A stretch of DNA of 64,000 nt from Streptomyces sp. BK208 (GCF_004364245.1 NZ_SOAV01000009.1:248001-312000), one strand, 5' to 3'. Shown: positions 15,427 through 25,041, numbered from the stretch's first letter. Notes: generated by a model from the letters alone, not told the origin. Translations and numbers: made by a program.

Positions 15427-17946
15427 TCAGGCCGGCCCGCGGTCGCGCAGTGCCGTGCGGGCCGGGAGGGTCACGGCGGCGAGCACGAGGGCCGTCGCGG
15501 TGGCGGCGAACGCGGCGTACAGGAGCGGGGGGACGTGCGGGGACTCGCCGGTCAGGCCGCGCATCATCGGAGTCAGCGTGATCACGGCGATGGCGGTGCC
15601 CAGGGCCACGCCCGCCGCCGAGACCAGCAGGCTCTCCCAGCCCAGCATGCGCAGCACCTGCCGCCGGGTGGAGCCGACGAGACGGAGCGTGGTCAGTTCG
15701 CGGCGGCGGTCCAGGACCGTCATCACCAGGGTGTTGACCGCGGCGACGGCGGCGAAGCCGCCCAGGACGCCGGCCATCACGTAGTTGGCCCAGGCGCCGA
15801 ACTCGCGGTCCACGTTCCGCGCGAGGGCGTAGCCGGAGGCGTCGGTGACCTCGCCGAGCGCGCGGAGCGGTCCGGCGTCGCCGCCGCTGACCAGCAGCGT
15901 GTCGGCGAACGCGGACGTGACGTGCCCGTCCAGGGACGCGCGGTCCATGGTGACCGCGGGCAGGCCCAGGCCACGGCCGTAGACCGCGACGACCTCGGGG
16001 GCGGTCCTCGTGCCGTCGGGGAGGTAGAGCGGCAGCCTGTCGCCGAGTCCCGCGTCCGTGGCGTCGGCAAGGGTTCGGTCGATGGCGATCCGGCCCTCGC
16101 CCACCCGGTCCAGGCTGCCGTCGCGCACGTCCAGGTCCTGCACCTTCGCGAGCTGCGCGCCGGATCCCGAGACGCCCTGGGTCGCCGTCCCCTGCAACGA
16201 CGTCTCGCCGCCGCCCCGGACGGGCACCAGGACCTGCGTGTCCAGCAGGCTCACGGCCGCGTCCACACCGGGGGCGCGGGCGGCCCGGTCGGCGGCGTCG
16301 GCGGGCAGACCCGCCGGGCCGGTGACGACGTGGTCGGCCGTGATGCCGTCGCGGAGCTGCTCGGCGGCGACGTGGCTCTCGCTGGTGTGCATGAAGACCA
16401 GCGTCGAGGCGAAGGCCATCGCCAGCACGATCGGGGTGATCGCGGAGGCCAGCCGGCGCGAGTTGGCCCGGGAGTTGGCGGCGGCCAGCGATGCGGACGC
16501 GCCGCCCCCGCGCAGCAGCAGGCCGAAGAGCGCCGCGCACACCCGCGCCAGGACCGGCCCGAGCAGGGCGACGGCCAGCATGAAGAGCATGACGACACCC
16601 AGCGAGGCGTTGGCCGCGTCGGCCCCGGCGGCGGAGGCCGCCACCCCGGCGAGCACCGAGCCGCCGGCGACCGCGGCCACCCCGAGGACGGTCCGCACGA
16701 CGCCCGGCCGCAGCCGCTCCACCGAGGCCTCGGCGAGCGCCTGACCCGGCTTGGTCCTCGCGGGCCTGCGCCCAGCCGCCCAGCCGGCGCCGAGCGCCGT
16801 GAGCAGCCCGAGACCGGTGGCGGCGAGCAGCGGGAACCCCGAGACGTGCAGATCGACCGCTTCCGGTACGGCCCCGCGGTCCTGCATCTGCCCGAACCAC
16901 CAGTGGGCGAGCCCGATGCCAGGCAGACAGCCGAGCAGTCCGGCGAGCGGGGCGACGAGCAGGGCCTCGGCTGCGACCGCGCGGCGGATCTGCCGCGGGG
17001 TGGCGCCCACGGCGCGCAGCAGGGCGAACTCCCGGGTGCGCTGGCCGACGGAGAGGGCGACCGTGCCCGCCGCGGTGAAGACCGCGACCAGGGTGGCGAT
17101 CCCGCCGAAGGAGCCGCCGACCGCGAAGAGCGTCTCCTTGGCGTACGCCAGCCCGTGGTCCTCGACCTCGCCGCGGTCGTCGCCGGTGAGCACCTGCGCG
17201 CCGGAGCCGGCCAGGGCCTTCCCGACGGCGGCCGCGAGGTCGCCCGCATCGACGCCCTCCCGGGCCATGACGGCGATGGCGTCGGCCCGGCCCGGGTGCC
17301 CCGCCAGCACGGAGGCCTCGGCGTCGGCGAACCAGGCCACGGCCCCGCCGCCCGCCTCCTCCCCGGTGCTGTCGCCGGCGCCGGGGGAGGCGAGGCCCGA
17401 CACCCGGAAGTCGGCGCGTCCGTCGGCCGTCTCCAGCGCGACGGTGTCGCCCACACCGGCCCCGGCGGCACCGGCCGCCCCGGTGCCGAGGACGACCTCG
17501 CCGGCGTGCGGCGCGGCGCCCTCGGACAACGTGGTGCCGGTGAAGACGTGCGAGCCCCAGCCGTGGCCGGTGAGCGCGCCGGACCGGGCGGCGCCGCCGT
17601 GCACGGGGAAGGTGAGGTCCGGTACGGCGGCGGCCGCGCCCGGCGCCCGGGCGGCCTTCGCCGCCAGTCCCGCGTCCACGCGGGCGGTGTCCGGCAGCGG
17701 GTACGCGGTCTCCTCGGGGCCGTCGACGGTGTCGGCGACGACCCGCGCGGACTGGTCGGCGGCCGCGACGACCGGCGCGTCCGCGTACCGCTCGGCCGGC
17801 ACGGAGGCGCGGATGCCGGTCTCCAGCAGGACACCGCAGGCCGCGACGATCAACGCGGACATCATCAGCGCGACGAACGTGCCCGCGAACGAGGCGGGCT
17901 TGAAGCGGACGGCGGAACGGGCGAGACCGTTGGGCCTGAGACTCAC
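15427..17946 (-). CDS. FtsX/MacB-type ABC transporter permease
   Basis: 839 residues. The organisation mirrors the 12572-15106 permease: N-terminal segment, large outside domain to about residue 265, and two FtsX cores with [19 protein letters not shown] and [18 protein letters not shown]. The GTG start overlaps the ATPase stop by 4 bp. It is driven by the ATPase upstream. Because this operon lies next to a NarL-type two-component system and shares a promoter motif with it, it is probably an inducible exporter of an antimicrobial or envelope-stress compound. Confidence 0.9.
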   Translation of the reverse strand: MSLRPNGLARSAVRFKPASFAGTFVALMMSALIVAACGVLLETGIRASVPAERYADAPVVAAADQSARVVADTVDGPEETAYPLPDTARVDAGLAAKAARAPGAAAAVPDLTFPVHGGAARSGALTGHGWGSHVFTGTTLSEGAAPHAGEVVLGTGAAGAAGAGVGDTVALETADGRADFRVSGLASPGAGDSTGEEAGGGAVAWFADAEASVLAGHPGRADAIAVMAREGVDAGDLAAAVGKALAGSGAQVLTGDDRGEVEDHGLAYAKETLFAVGGSFGGIATLVAVFTAAGTVALSVGQRTREFALLRAVGATPRQIRRAVAAEALLVAPLAGLLGCLPGIGLAHWWFGQMQDRGAVPEAVDLHVSGFPLLAATGLGLLTALGAGWAAGRRPARTKPGQALAEASVERLRPGVVRTVLGVAAVAGGSVLAGVAASAAGADAANASLGVVMLFMLAVALLGPVLARVCAALFGLLLRGGGASASLAAANSRANSRRLASAITPIVLAMAFASTLVFMHTSESHVAAEQLRDGITADHVVTGPAGLPADAADRAARAPGVDAAVSLLDTQVLVPVRGGGETSLQGTATQGVSGSGAQLAKVQDLDVRDGSLDRVGEGRIAIDRTLADATDAGLGDRLPLYLPDGTRTAPEVVAVYGRGLGLPAVTMDRASLDGHVTSAFADTLLVSGGDAGPLRALGEVTDASGYALARNVDREFGAWANYVMAGVLGGFAAVAAVNTLVMTVLDRRRELTTLRLVGSTRRQVLRMLGWESLLVSAAGVALGTAIAVITLTPMMRGLTGESPHVPPLLYAAFAATATALVLAAVTLPARTALRDRGPA

Positions 17947-18797
17947 GCCGCCACCCCCGCCCCGGCGACGGCCCCCGCCGCGGCCCGCGTACGGCCGGTG
18001 AGCGCGGCCATGCGTGCCGCGATCCGCTCCGCCGAGCCCCGTTCGAGATGGTCGGCGAAGGCTCCGTCGGCGAGGAACAGGACACGGTCGGCCCAGGCGG
18101 CCGCGGCCGGGTCGTGGGTGACCATGACGACGGTGGCGCCGAGGCTGTCCACCGCGTGCCGCAGCAGCCCGAGGACCTCGGCGGCGGTGCCGGTGTCCAG
18201 GGCGCCGGTGGGCTCGTCCGCGAAGATCACGTCGGGGGCGGTGACCAGGGCGCGGGCGACGGCCACCCGCTGCTGCTGGCCGCCGGACAGCTCCCCCGGC
18301 CGGCGCCGCGCCTTGTCGGCCAGCCCGACCCGCGCCAGCACCTCGGCGGCCCGGCCACGGTCCTGGCGCTGCCCGGCCAGGCGCATCGGCAGCAGGACGT
18401 TCTGCTCCACGGTCAGCGACGGCAGCAGGTTGAACGCCTGGAAGACGAAGCCGAGGCGGCTGCGGCGCAGCTCGGTGAGCGCGTTCTCGCTCATGCCGGT
18501 GATCTCCGTACCGCCGAGCCGCACCGATCCCGCCGACGGCCGGTCCAGCCCGGCAGCGCACTGCAGGAAGGTGGACTTGCCGGACCCGGACGGCCCCATG
18601 ACGGCGGTGAAGGTGCCGCGCGGGAGGGCCAGGTCGACGCCCGCGAGCGCGTGCACGGCGCCCGCGCCGCGTCCGTACCGCCGCCGGACCCCGCGCAGTT
18701 CGACGGCGAGACCCGGGGTGGCGGCCGGCGCCCCGGGGCACTCGTCCGCTCCCGGCAGCCGCCCGGCCTCCTGCCGCCTGCCCTTGCGTAGCCTCAT
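17943..18797 (-). CDS. ABC transporter ATP-binding protein (MacB/LolD type)
   Basis: 284 residues. Walker [11 protein letters not shown]-loop [14 protein letters not shown], signature LSGGQQQR, Walker [13 protein letters not shown] and H-loop VTHD are intact. It carries about 30 extra N-terminal residues (basic, then Pro/Gly-rich) before the ABC core. GAGGAG-like ribosome binding site lies 9 nt before the ATG. First gene of a two-gene exporter operon. Confidence 0.92.
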   Translation of the reverse strand: MRLRKGRRQEAGRLPGADECPGAPAATPGLAVELRGVRRRYGRGAGAVHALAGVDLALPRGTFTAVMGPSGSGKSTFLQCAAGLDRPSAGSVRLGGTEITGMSENALTELRRSRLGFVFQAFNLLPSLTVEQNVLLPMRLAGQRQDRGRAAEVLARVGLADKARRRPGELSGGQQQRVAVARALVTAPDVIFADEPTGALDTGTAAEVLGLLRHAVDSLGATVVMVTHDPAAAAWADRVLFLADGAFADHLERGSAERIAARMAALTGRTRAAAGAVAGAGVAA

Positions 18798-18900
18798 GGT
18801 CCCGTCTCCTCATCCGTGCGCAGGTGCGTCCTGCTGACGGGGGAAGAGTGCGGGGGCGGCCGCCCGCCGGGCGTCATACCCGGGAGCCAATGTGGGACCG

Positions 18901-18916
18901 GTACCCCGGTAGGGGG
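18901..18916. promoter_or_regulatory. Motif shared with the kinase promoter (putative response-regulator box)
   Basis: GTACCCCGGTAGGGGG lies about 104-119 bp upstream of the ABC ATPase. The stretch TACyCCGGTAGGGGG recurs at 20915-20929 upstream of the two-component operon. Confidence 0.5.
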
Positions 18917-18924
18917 CGGCCGGA

Positions 18925-19602
18925 CTACTGCTCCCCCGGGGCCACCAGTCCCGACTCGTAGGCGAAGACGACCGCCTGGGCGCGGTCGCGCAGGTCGAGC
19001 TTGGTGAGGACGCGGCTCACGTGCGTCTTCACCGTCTGCTCGGCCAGCACCAGGTGCTGGGCGATCTCCCCGTTGGACCGGCCGCGGGCGACCAGGGCCA
19101 GGACCTCGGTCTCGCGCTCCGTCAGGCCCTTGAGCCGCTGCGCGGGCCTGCCCCGGGCAGGGGGGCGCTGCCGGGCGAAGTCGGCGATGAGGCGGCGCGT
19201 CACGGAGGGCGCGAGCAGCGCGTCGCCCGCGGCCACGATCCGGACCGCCGCGATGAGGTCGGCCGGCGGCGCGTCCTTCAGCAGGAAGCCGCTGGCGCCG
19301 GCCCGCAGCGCCTCGTACACGTAGTCGTCGACGTCGAACGTGGTCAGCATCAGCACCCGCGGCCGGTGGGTCACCCCGCGTGGCGGCGACAGCAGCCGTC
19401 GCGCCGCCTCCAGGCCGTCCATCTCGGGCATCCGCACGTCCATCAGCACGACGTCGGGATGGGTACGCCGGCTCAGCTCGACGCCCTGCGCACCGTCGGG
19501 GGCCTCGCCCACCACGTCGATGTCGCTCTGGGCGGCCAGCAGTGCGGCGAATCCGGCCCGCACCATGGCCTGGTCGTCGACGATGATGACGCGCGTCGTC
19601 AC
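18925..19602 (-). CDS. NarL/LuxR-family response regulator
   Basis: 225 residues. Receiver domain: DDQAMVR acidic pocket, phosphoacceptor Asp in DVVLMDVRMPEMDG, and Lys in FLLKDAPP. C-terminal LuxR HTH: LTEREVLALVARGRSNGEIA ... VKTHVSRVLTKLDLRDR. Its start overlaps the kinase stop by 4 bp. Neighbouring FtsX exporter genes lie directly downstream on the same strand after a 127-bp gap with a candidate binding motif, suggesting the regulator turns the exporter on. Confidence 0.93.
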   Translation of the reverse strand: MTTRVIIVDDQAMVRAGFAALLAAQSDIDVVGEAPDGAQGVELSRRTHPDVVLMDVRMPEMDGLEAARRLLSPPRGVTHRPRVLMLTTFDVDDYVYEALRAGASGFLLKDAPPADLIAAVRIVAAGDALLAPSVTRRLIADFARQRPPARGRPAQRLKGLTERETEVLALVARGRSNGEIAQHLVLAEQTVKTHVSRVLTKLDLRDRAQAVVFAYESGLVAPGEQ

Positions 19603-20852
19603 GTGAAGTCCTCTTCGGTCAGCGGAAGGTGGGCTGCGACCCGGAAGCCGCCGCCGGGCAGCGGGCCGGCGTCGAGGGTGCCGCCGACGAGCCGCACCCG
19701 CTCGCGCATGCCGACGAGTCCGTGCCCGGTGCCGCCCGCTTCGAGCGGCGCGGCGGGCGGTCCGGGCGGCCGGTCGTTGACGACGAGGACGGTGAGCCGG
19801 TCGCGGCCGGGGTCACCGGCGGGCGCCGCCACCGACAGCGACACCCGCGTCCGGGCACCCGGCGCGTGGCGTACGACGTTCGCGAGGGCCTCCTGGACGA
19901 TCCGGTACGCCGAGAGTCCCACCGCATCGGGCACCCCGGTCCCGCGGGGAGGGTCGCAGGGGGTGAAGTCCACCGGCACACCCGTCCTCGCCGTCGCCTC
20001 CACCAGCTGCCCGATCCGTGCGAGGCCCGGCTGGGGGGCCAGCTCGCCGTGCGCCTCCTCGTTGCGCAGGACGCCGAGGAGCCGTCGCATCTCGCCGAGC
20101 GACTCCCGGGCGGTCGCCGCGATGGACGTGAACTCCTCGCGGACGTCCGGCGGCAGCGCCGTCAGGCGGTACTCCGCGGTGTCCGCCTGCACGGTGATGA
20201 CGGACATGTGGTGCGCCACCACGTCGTGCAGCTCCCGCGCGATGCGGGCCCGCTCCTCCAGCAGCGTCCGCCGGCCGCGCTCGGCCTCGCTGATCGTCTC
20301 CTGCTCGGCCAGCCTGCGCTGCACCTCGTGGCGCTCGCGCAGGGCGCCGCCCAGCAGGAGCGCGACGCCGCCGAGGATGGTGAGCAGCAGCTCCCTGGCG
20401 CCGGCGCCGTGGGGCGCGACGAACACCAGGCCGACGTTCGCACCCGCCGTCGCCAGCCACACCAGCAGCAGCGTCCGGCGCCGCTCGCGCAGGCCGAGGG
20501 CGAGGCAGAGGCCGACGTACCCGACCAGCTCCATGGGCGGGAACGGCCACAGCAGCCGCTCCGGGAAGTCCACGGTGAGCAGCGCCAGCGCACCGGCCAC
20601 GTCCGCGGCGAAGACCACGTACCAGGCGTGCAGCGGACGGACCACGGCGAGCAGCAGCGGGGCCGCCTGCGCGACGGCCAGGGCGCTCGCCACGCCGCCG
20701 TTCAGGCCGTAGTCGGCGGTGAGGACCACGATGGTGGAGGGCAGCAGGGCGACGCTCAGCACGAACGCCACGGCCCACGGCAGCGCCCGCACCCACCGCC
20801 GCGAGGCCCCCGCGAGCAGCGGGCGGGGACGCTCCTCCTCCACTGAGGTCAT
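19599..20852 (-). CDS. NarL-type sensor histidine kinase
   Basis: 417 residues. About five to six hydrophobic segments fill residues 20-170, then a short coiled stretch (EVQRRLAEQETISEAERGRR). The HisKA_3 motif ERARIARELHDVVAHHMSVI contains the phosphoacceptor His; HATPase motifs include EALANVVRHAPGA and GTGHGLVGMRERVRLVGG. The start is supported by a leaderless promoter (TAGGGT at 20860-20865). It overlaps the regulator gene by 4 bp. Membrane-embedded sensing is likely, since loops are short. Confidence 0.92.
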   Translation of the reverse strand: MTSVEEERPRPLLAGASRRWVRALPWAVAFVLSVALLPSTIVVLTADYGLNGGVASALAVAQAAPLLLAVVRPLHAWYVVFAADVAGALALLTVDFPERLLWPFPPMELVGYVGLCLALGLRERRRTLLLVWLATAGANVGLVFVAPHGAGARELLLTILGGVALLLGGALRERHEVQRRLAEQETISEAERGRRTLLEERARIARELHDVVAHHMSVITVQADTAEYRLTALPPDVREEFTSIAATARESLGEMRRLLGVLRNEEAHGELAPQPGLARIGQLVEATARTGVPVDFTPCDPPRGTGVPDAVGLSAYRIVQEALANVVRHAPGARTRVSLSVAAPAGDPGRDRLTVLVVNDRPPGPPAAPLEAGGTGHGLVGMRERVRLVGGTLDAGPLPGGGFRVAAHLPLTEEDFT

Positions 20853-20859
20853 GCGCACC

Positions 20860-20865
20860 ACCCTA
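20860..20865 (-). promoter_or_regulatory. -10 element of leaderless promoter
   Basis: On the minus strand TAGGGT stands 7 nt before the ATG at 20852. Confidence 0.5.
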
Positions 20866-20912
20866 GGTGCCCGGCGCATCCGTGCCGTCCTCCCGGGGAG
20901 CCAGGCCGAGGT

Positions 20913-20930
20913 GATACTCCGGTAGGGGGT
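20913..20930. promoter_or_regulatory. Motif shared with the ABC operon promoter (putative response-regulator box)
   Basis: GATACTCCGGTAGGGGGT is centred near -70 of the two-component operon. It matches the element at 18901-18916. Confidence 0.5.
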
Positions 20931-21131
20931 CGGGGACACCCGGCCGAGCCGCCCCCGCCGGGACCGGACCGCACGGCCGCGTCCCGCACGTCCAGCCCGC
21001 GGACCTCGCCCCACCCCCACGACCGTCCGCCCCGCCCCGCCCCGGTCAGCCGCACACCGGGCGCGGTACCGGCGGGTTCGGCCCCCATGTACACAGTCCT
21101 CGGTGATCCAGAACAGCCCGATCATGGCCAT
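20931..21131 (-). pseudogene. Frameshifted remnant of a conserved small hypothetical gene
   Basis: From the ATG at 21131 the frame reads MAMIGLFWITEDCV, a start I recognise from a Streptomyces hypothetical family. It then diverges after the GTGTACATG at about 21087-21095. The adjacent frame continues in family style with YMGAEPAGTAPGVRLT and WGWGEVRGLDVRDAAVRS. Two missing bases would rejoin them. The second frame then runs into the kinase promoter, so the gene is also shortened at its 3' end. A GGGGGGAG ribosome binding site remains. The family memory is from general knowledge, not a search. Confidence 0.6.
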
Positions 21132-21216
21132 GGGTGTCTCCCCCCTGACGGTGCGGATGCCGGCGCGGTGCCGGTGTCGTGGGAGGAGACGGACTTGATC
21201 ATCCCGGGTTCCCGGG

Positions 21217-21579
21217 TCAGCCCCGTCGGCCCGTGACGCGGAACTCCATCCACTCGACTCCCGGAACGGTGAAGCGGGAGCCGGTGTTCACCGAGGCGAC
21301 TCCGTCGAACTCACCGTCCGCCCCCGGGTCTCCCAGCGCCCAGGGCGAGGCGATCCGCCACGCACTCCGCAGGACGGAGAGGAGCGCGGCCTCCGGAGCG
21401 ACCGCCGAGAGGGGCGAGACCAGGCACAGTTCGGCAAGCTCGGGGAACTTCCGGTACCGCTCCTAGGTCTCGATCCGGACGGCCCTGTCCAGCCGAGCCG
21501 CAAGCCGGCCGACCGTGCGCTCCGCCGCGCGCCGGTCGTTGGCACGTACGTGACAACGCCATCGGATCGTCTCGAACAT
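21217..21579 (-). pseudogene. Small gene interrupted by an in-frame amber codon
   Basis: One reading frame from the ATG at 21579 to the TGA at 21217-21219 encodes 120 codons, with a single TAG at codon 39 (21463-21465). Before it: MFETIRWRCHVRANDRRAAE and RLDRAVRIET; after it: ERYRKFPELAELCLVSPL, FDGVASVNTGSRFTVPGVEW and MEFRVTGRRG. Both halves look protein-like in codon usage. In the relatives I remember, a Trp occupies this place, so a TGG to TAG change would explain it. It could be a recent nonsense mutation, suppression, or a sequencing error. Confidence 0.6.
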
Positions 21580-21722
21580 GCACCAAGCTTCCCGCACGGG
21601 GAGGGACCACCGTGCCCCCGCGAGACGACGCACACGCCGGGTCGCGGGCTCGCTTCGCACCCGACACGGACGCGGCGCCCCGGTCGGACGTGCCGGCCGG
21701 GGCCCTCGTCACAACCCGGATG

Positions 21723-23807
21723 TCAGGTCGCGGCGGCGAGTTCGGCCGAAGGCGCCGGCCGCGGAGTCGCCCGGTCCAGCGGGACGACGACGGAGCCGTG
21801 GAATCGGTGCACGGCATCGTCGACGCTGCGGATGAAGCCCGATTCGGTCTTGCCGCGGGAACTGCCCATGCTCTTGAAGAGGGAGAGCCGGAATCCGGTG
21901 ATCTGGGCGCCGTTCTTCGGGAGCATGTCCCCGGGCTCCGGCCGCAGTCGCTCCAGAGTGCCTCGCGGTCCGCCCGCCTCGCCCTCGACCAGGGTCTCGA
22001 CATGCAGATCGGCGGGTGCTTCGGCCAGCCGTCTGACGAGGCGTTTGGCCCAGGTCAAGGGGTATCCCTGGTCGGGAGCGGGGAGGTCGAAGGACGTGCG
22101 CAGTTTTCCGGTGCGCAGGTCGGCGGTGATCGCCAGGACGCCCGGGGTGCCCTCGATGCGCAGTTCGGCGTGCAGCCTGCCGTCCGTGCACAGACGGTCC
22201 GCCATGTCCGCTCGCCGGGCCTCGGGGGCGGACCCCCGCTTGGCGCGCCGTACGGGGAGCACCTTGTGCCCGAGCTCGCCGCCGAGTCCCAGGCAGACCT
22301 GCCTGATGAGACGCTCCCAGCTCTCGACCACCTCCAGCAGGCGCGGGTCGCCCTGGCACAGGGTCTCGTCATCGATGCCACGGCGTACGGGCACCCAGGC
22401 AGCACCCATGTTCTGGAAACCGTGGCAGCCGGAGTTCTCGTGCTGAAGGTAGTGCAGGAGCTCCTGCAGCAGCCAGGCGTGTGCGGCGTTGCCGACACCC
22501 TCGTGCCGCAGCAGCATCTGGGCCTGGTGGGCCACTTCGGCCCAGGACAGATGCCACAGAGCGACCTTGTGCTTGCGCCGGCCGTCGATCTTGACCTCGA
22601 CGAGCGGGCTGCCCTCCAGGGCGACGTCGTTGGAGAGCGTGATGACGGCCTCGTAGCCTCGACGCGCGGCGATGTCCGCGTAGGCCTGCACCTGCTCGGA
22701 CCTGAGCGCGTTGCCGTTGGTCTTGGTCTCGACGAGTGCCGTCCACAGCTTGCCCGCCCGCTCCACCCGGATGACCCCGTCAGGACGGCGCGGGGTGTCG
22801 CCGTGCGGCAGCGCTACCTCCGTGAAGGTCTCCATGCGGCCCGCCGGAGCACCGAAAGCGGCGGTGAGCCTCCTGCCGAACTCCGGCACCTGTGCCATCA
22901 CCGACAGCAGCACCGAGGTGGCGCGTGTCTCGCGGTCGCGGTCGCTCTTGAGCGCGGAGACCGGAAAGAGCCTCGCCTCCCGCCAGGAGTCGTTCTCCGC
23001 GAGGGACTTCTTCACCACCTTGGGCAGGGTGACCTTCTTCTTGGCGGTGCGGGGACGTGCGGCAGCCTTCTTCGGCCGCGTCTCTTCCTCGGACCGCCGG
23101 GGGGCGGGGACCGCTTCCAAGGGCGCAGACGGCGCCTGGCCGGCCGAGGCCGCGGGCGAGAACTCCTGCTCCGCGGCACGAGGCGGCTGCTCCTCGGCGT
23201 CGGCCGCGGGCGGCGCGACCTCCTCCGCCTCGGCGTCCGGCTGCTCGTCCGCACCGGCCGCGTCGTCGTCGATGTCCACGCCGAAGTCCGTCGCGAGCCC
23301 GGCCAGCCCGTTGTCGTATCCCTGGCCGACTGCCCGGAACTTCCACTCCTCACCGCGCCGGTACAACTCGCCGAAGATGAAGGCGCTCACCGAGCCCGCG
23401 TCTTCGATCGTGAACCGGAGCAGGTCGTCCCCGGAGCCGTCGGCCAAGGACACCCGGAGGTCGTCCAACTCCCCGAAGCCGGCTCCTCCGTACCGGCTCG
23501 CGGCCACGACCAGCCGTTCCACGTCGGGCGGAACGGCGGTCAGGTCGAAGACGATGCGGTCCTCGCTGCCCTCCCCCGAGGGAGCCTTGCCCAGCAGCTG
23601 CACACTGCCGTCGGCGGCGACGGGGTTGTTGTAGAAGTAGAAGTCGGCGTCACTGCGCACCTTCCCGTGCCCGCCCAGCAGCAGGACGGACACGTCCGCG
23701 TCGCCCTCCCCGGTCGGGCTGGCCCAGCCCAGGCTCACGATCACCGAGCCGACGCTGTCGCTCAGGGCCGACAGGGCGATGTTGGACCCTTTGACCATTT
23801 CGTGCAT
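21723..23807 (-). CDS. TerD-domain protein fused to a PD-(D/E)XK nuclease-like domain
   Basis: 694 residues. Residues 4 to about 165 are a TerD domain (VKGSNIALSAL, VSLGWASP, DADFYFYNNP, ELDDLRVSLADG, FGELYRRGEEWKFRAVGQGY). A linker of about 100 residues follows, first acidic Ala/Pro/Glu-rich, then Lys-rich (PKKAAARPRTAKKK). The third part carries RRPDGVI followed by LWTALVETKTNG, the pattern of a restriction-like nuclease active site, and EQVQAYADIAARRGYEAVITLSND. The last 130 residues (LHAELRIEGTPG ... FRLSLFKSMGSS) form another globular unit. Ter proteins respond to tellurite, envelope or phage stress; the fusion suggests Ca-binding sensing coupled to nucleic-acid attack. ATG at 23807 has a GGGGGG ribosome site. 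Confidence 0.82.
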   Translation of the reverse strand: MHEMVKGSNIALSALSDSVGSVIVSLGWASPTGEGDADVSVLLLGGHGKVRSDADFYFYNNPVAADGSVQLLGKAPSGEGSEDRIVFDLTAVPPDVERLVVAASRYGGAGFGELDDLRVSLADGSGDDLLRFTIEDAGSVSAFIFGELYRRGEEWKFRAVGQGYDNGLAGLATDFGVDIDDDAAGADEQPDAEAEEVAPPAADAEEQPPRAAEQEFSPAASAGQAPSAPLEAVPAPRRSEEETRPKKAAARPRTAKKKVTLPKVVKKSLAENDSWREARLFPVSALKSDRDRETRATSVLLSVMAQVPEFGRRLTAAFGAPAGRMETFTEVALPHGDTPRRPDGVIRVERAGKLWTALVETKTNGNALRSEQVQAYADIAARRGYEAVITLSNDVALEGSPLVEVKIDGRRKHKVALWHLSWAEVAHQAQMLLRHEGVGNAAHAWLLQELLHYLQHENSGCHGFQNMGAAWVPVRRGIDDETLCQGDPRLLEVVESWERLIRQVCLGLGGELGHKVLPVRRAKRGSAPEARRADMADRLCTDGRLHAELRIEGTPGVLAITADLRTGKLRTSFDLPAPDQGYPLTWAKRLVRRLAEAPADLHVETLVEGEAGGPRGTLERLRPEPGDMLPKNGAQITGFRLSLFKSMGSSRGKTESGFIRSVDDAVHRFHGSVVVPLDRATPRPAPSAELAAAT

Positions 23808-24015
23808 GGAACCCCCCAGACACTTGCTTCCGAGCCCGGACGGGCTCCCCTCGCCCGTCCGCCATGACGCGTTGTGTGACACACGGCACAATCAACGCAC
23901 GGCGGCACTCTAATGCGTGGTGAGGGCAATCGGGGCTCCGAGCACAGAAGCACCCGGTGCGGGGCACCCGGCGCACGGCCGGCCGACGGTGTGGCCGGCC
24001 GTGGGTGGGTTCTGG
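23808..24015. promoter_or_regulatory. Promoter region of the TerD gene and terminator side of the CorC gene
   Basis: The 208-bp gap contains GTGTGACACAC (23873-23884 region) as an imperfect dyad within a locally AT-richer stretch, likely the control region for the TerD gene. No RNA gene or ORF with coding bias is seen. Confidence 0.3.
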
Positions 24016-25041
24016 TTACGGCGCCACCGGCGTCGTCGGGCCCACCAGTTCCGTCAGGACGTCCTCCATCGTCACGAAGCCCAGGACCGCGCCCGTCTCG
24101 CCGGTGACGGCGGCCAGGTGGCTGTCCTCGGTGCGCAGGGCGGTGAGGGTGTCGTCCAGGGGGGTGTCGATGCGGACGCGGGTGACGCGGTGCAGGGCGG
24201 TGCGCGGGAAGGGGCTCTCGCGGTCGGTCAGGCCCAGGGTGTCCTTGATGTGCAGGTAGCCGAGGACGGTGCCGCCGGGACCGGTGACCGGGAAGCGGGA
24301 GTAGCCCGCGTCGGCGGCCGTGCGTTCCAGCTGGGCCGGGGTGACCGTGTGCGGGACCGTGCGCATCTTCTGGGCCGGGACCAGGATCTCGCCCACCGGG
24401 CGGGTGCCCAGCTCCAGCGCGTCGCGCAGGCGTTCGCCGTCGGCCGGGGTGAGCAGGCCGGCCTCGCTGGCGTCGACCACCATGCGGGCCAGCTGGTCGT
24501 CGGTGAAGACGGCCTCGACCTCGTCCTTCGGCTCCACCCGCAGCAGCTTGAGGAGCGTGTTGGCGAAGGCGTTGATGCCGAAGACGACCGGCTTGAGGGC
24601 GCGGGTGAGGGCGACCAGCGGCGGGCCGAGGACCAGCGCGGTGGTCGCCGGGGCGGCCAGCGCGATGTTCTTCGGGATCATCTCGCCGATCAGCATGTGC
24701 AGGTACGTCGCCAGGGTCAGGGCGATGGCGAAGGCGACCGGGTGGACCAGCGCGTGCGGCATGTGCACCGCCTCGAACACGGGCTCCATCAGGTGCGCGA
24801 TGGCCGGCTCCGCGACCGCGCCGAGCACCAGGGAGGAGACGGTGATGCCCAGCTGGGCCGTGGCCATCAGCTGGGAGATGTGCTGGAGGCCCCACAGGGT
24901 CATCCGGGCGCGCTTGTCGCCCGTCTTCGCGCGCGGTTCGATCTGGCTGCGGCGCACCGAGATCATGGCGAACTCGGCGCCCACGAAGAACGCGTTGGTC
25001 AGCAGCGTCAGCGCGCCGACGAGGAGCTGTACGACGGTCAT
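24016..25041 (-). CDS. CorC/HlyC-type CNNM-CBS membrane protein
   Basis: 341 residues. An N-terminal DUF21 (CNNM) transmembrane domain with four hydrophobic segments (LLVGALTLLTNAFFVGAEFAMISVRRSQIE, IGEMIPKNIAL) precedes two CBS motifs (RFPVTGPGGTVLGYLHIKD and AAVTGETGAVLGFVTMEDVL). Family members are linked to Mg/Co efflux or Na-coupled Mg transport; the C-terminal CorC domain is absent or very short. It overlaps its larger homologue upstream by 4 bp, and the two probably work together. Confidence 0.88.
   Translation of the reverse strand: MTVVQLLVGALTLLTNAFFVGAEFAMISVRRSQIEPRAKTGDKRARMTLWGLQHISQLMATAQLGITVSSLVLGAVAEPAIAHLMEPVFEAVHMPHALVHPVAFAIALTLATYLHMLIGEMIPKNIALAAPATTALVLGPPLVALTRALKPVVFGINAFANTLLKLLRVEPKDEVEAVFTDDQLARMVVDASEAGLLTPADGERLRDALELGTRPVGEILVPAQKMRTVPHTVTPAQLERTAADAGYSRFPVTGPGGTVLGYLHIKDTLGLTDRESPFPRTALHRVTRVRIDTPLDDTLTALRTEDSHLAAVTGETGAVLGFVTMEDVLTELVGPTTPVAP

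Noticed and set aside
12419-18837. Extremely long open frames on both strands across the ABC region (over 1600 and 1800 codons)
   Set aside because: They are antisense or out-of-frame shadows of the ATPase and permease genes, caused by high G+C; their translations are Arg/Gly/Pro-rich without domains.
21179-21466. Plus-strand 95-codon open frame opposite the amber-split gene
   Set aside because: Ser/Arg/Pro-rich shadow without ribosome site; the minus frame gives coherent protein on both sides of TAG.
20853-21722. Search for transposase or integrase remnants around the two decayed genes
   Set aside because: No IS-like terminal repeats, transposase motifs or target duplications were seen.
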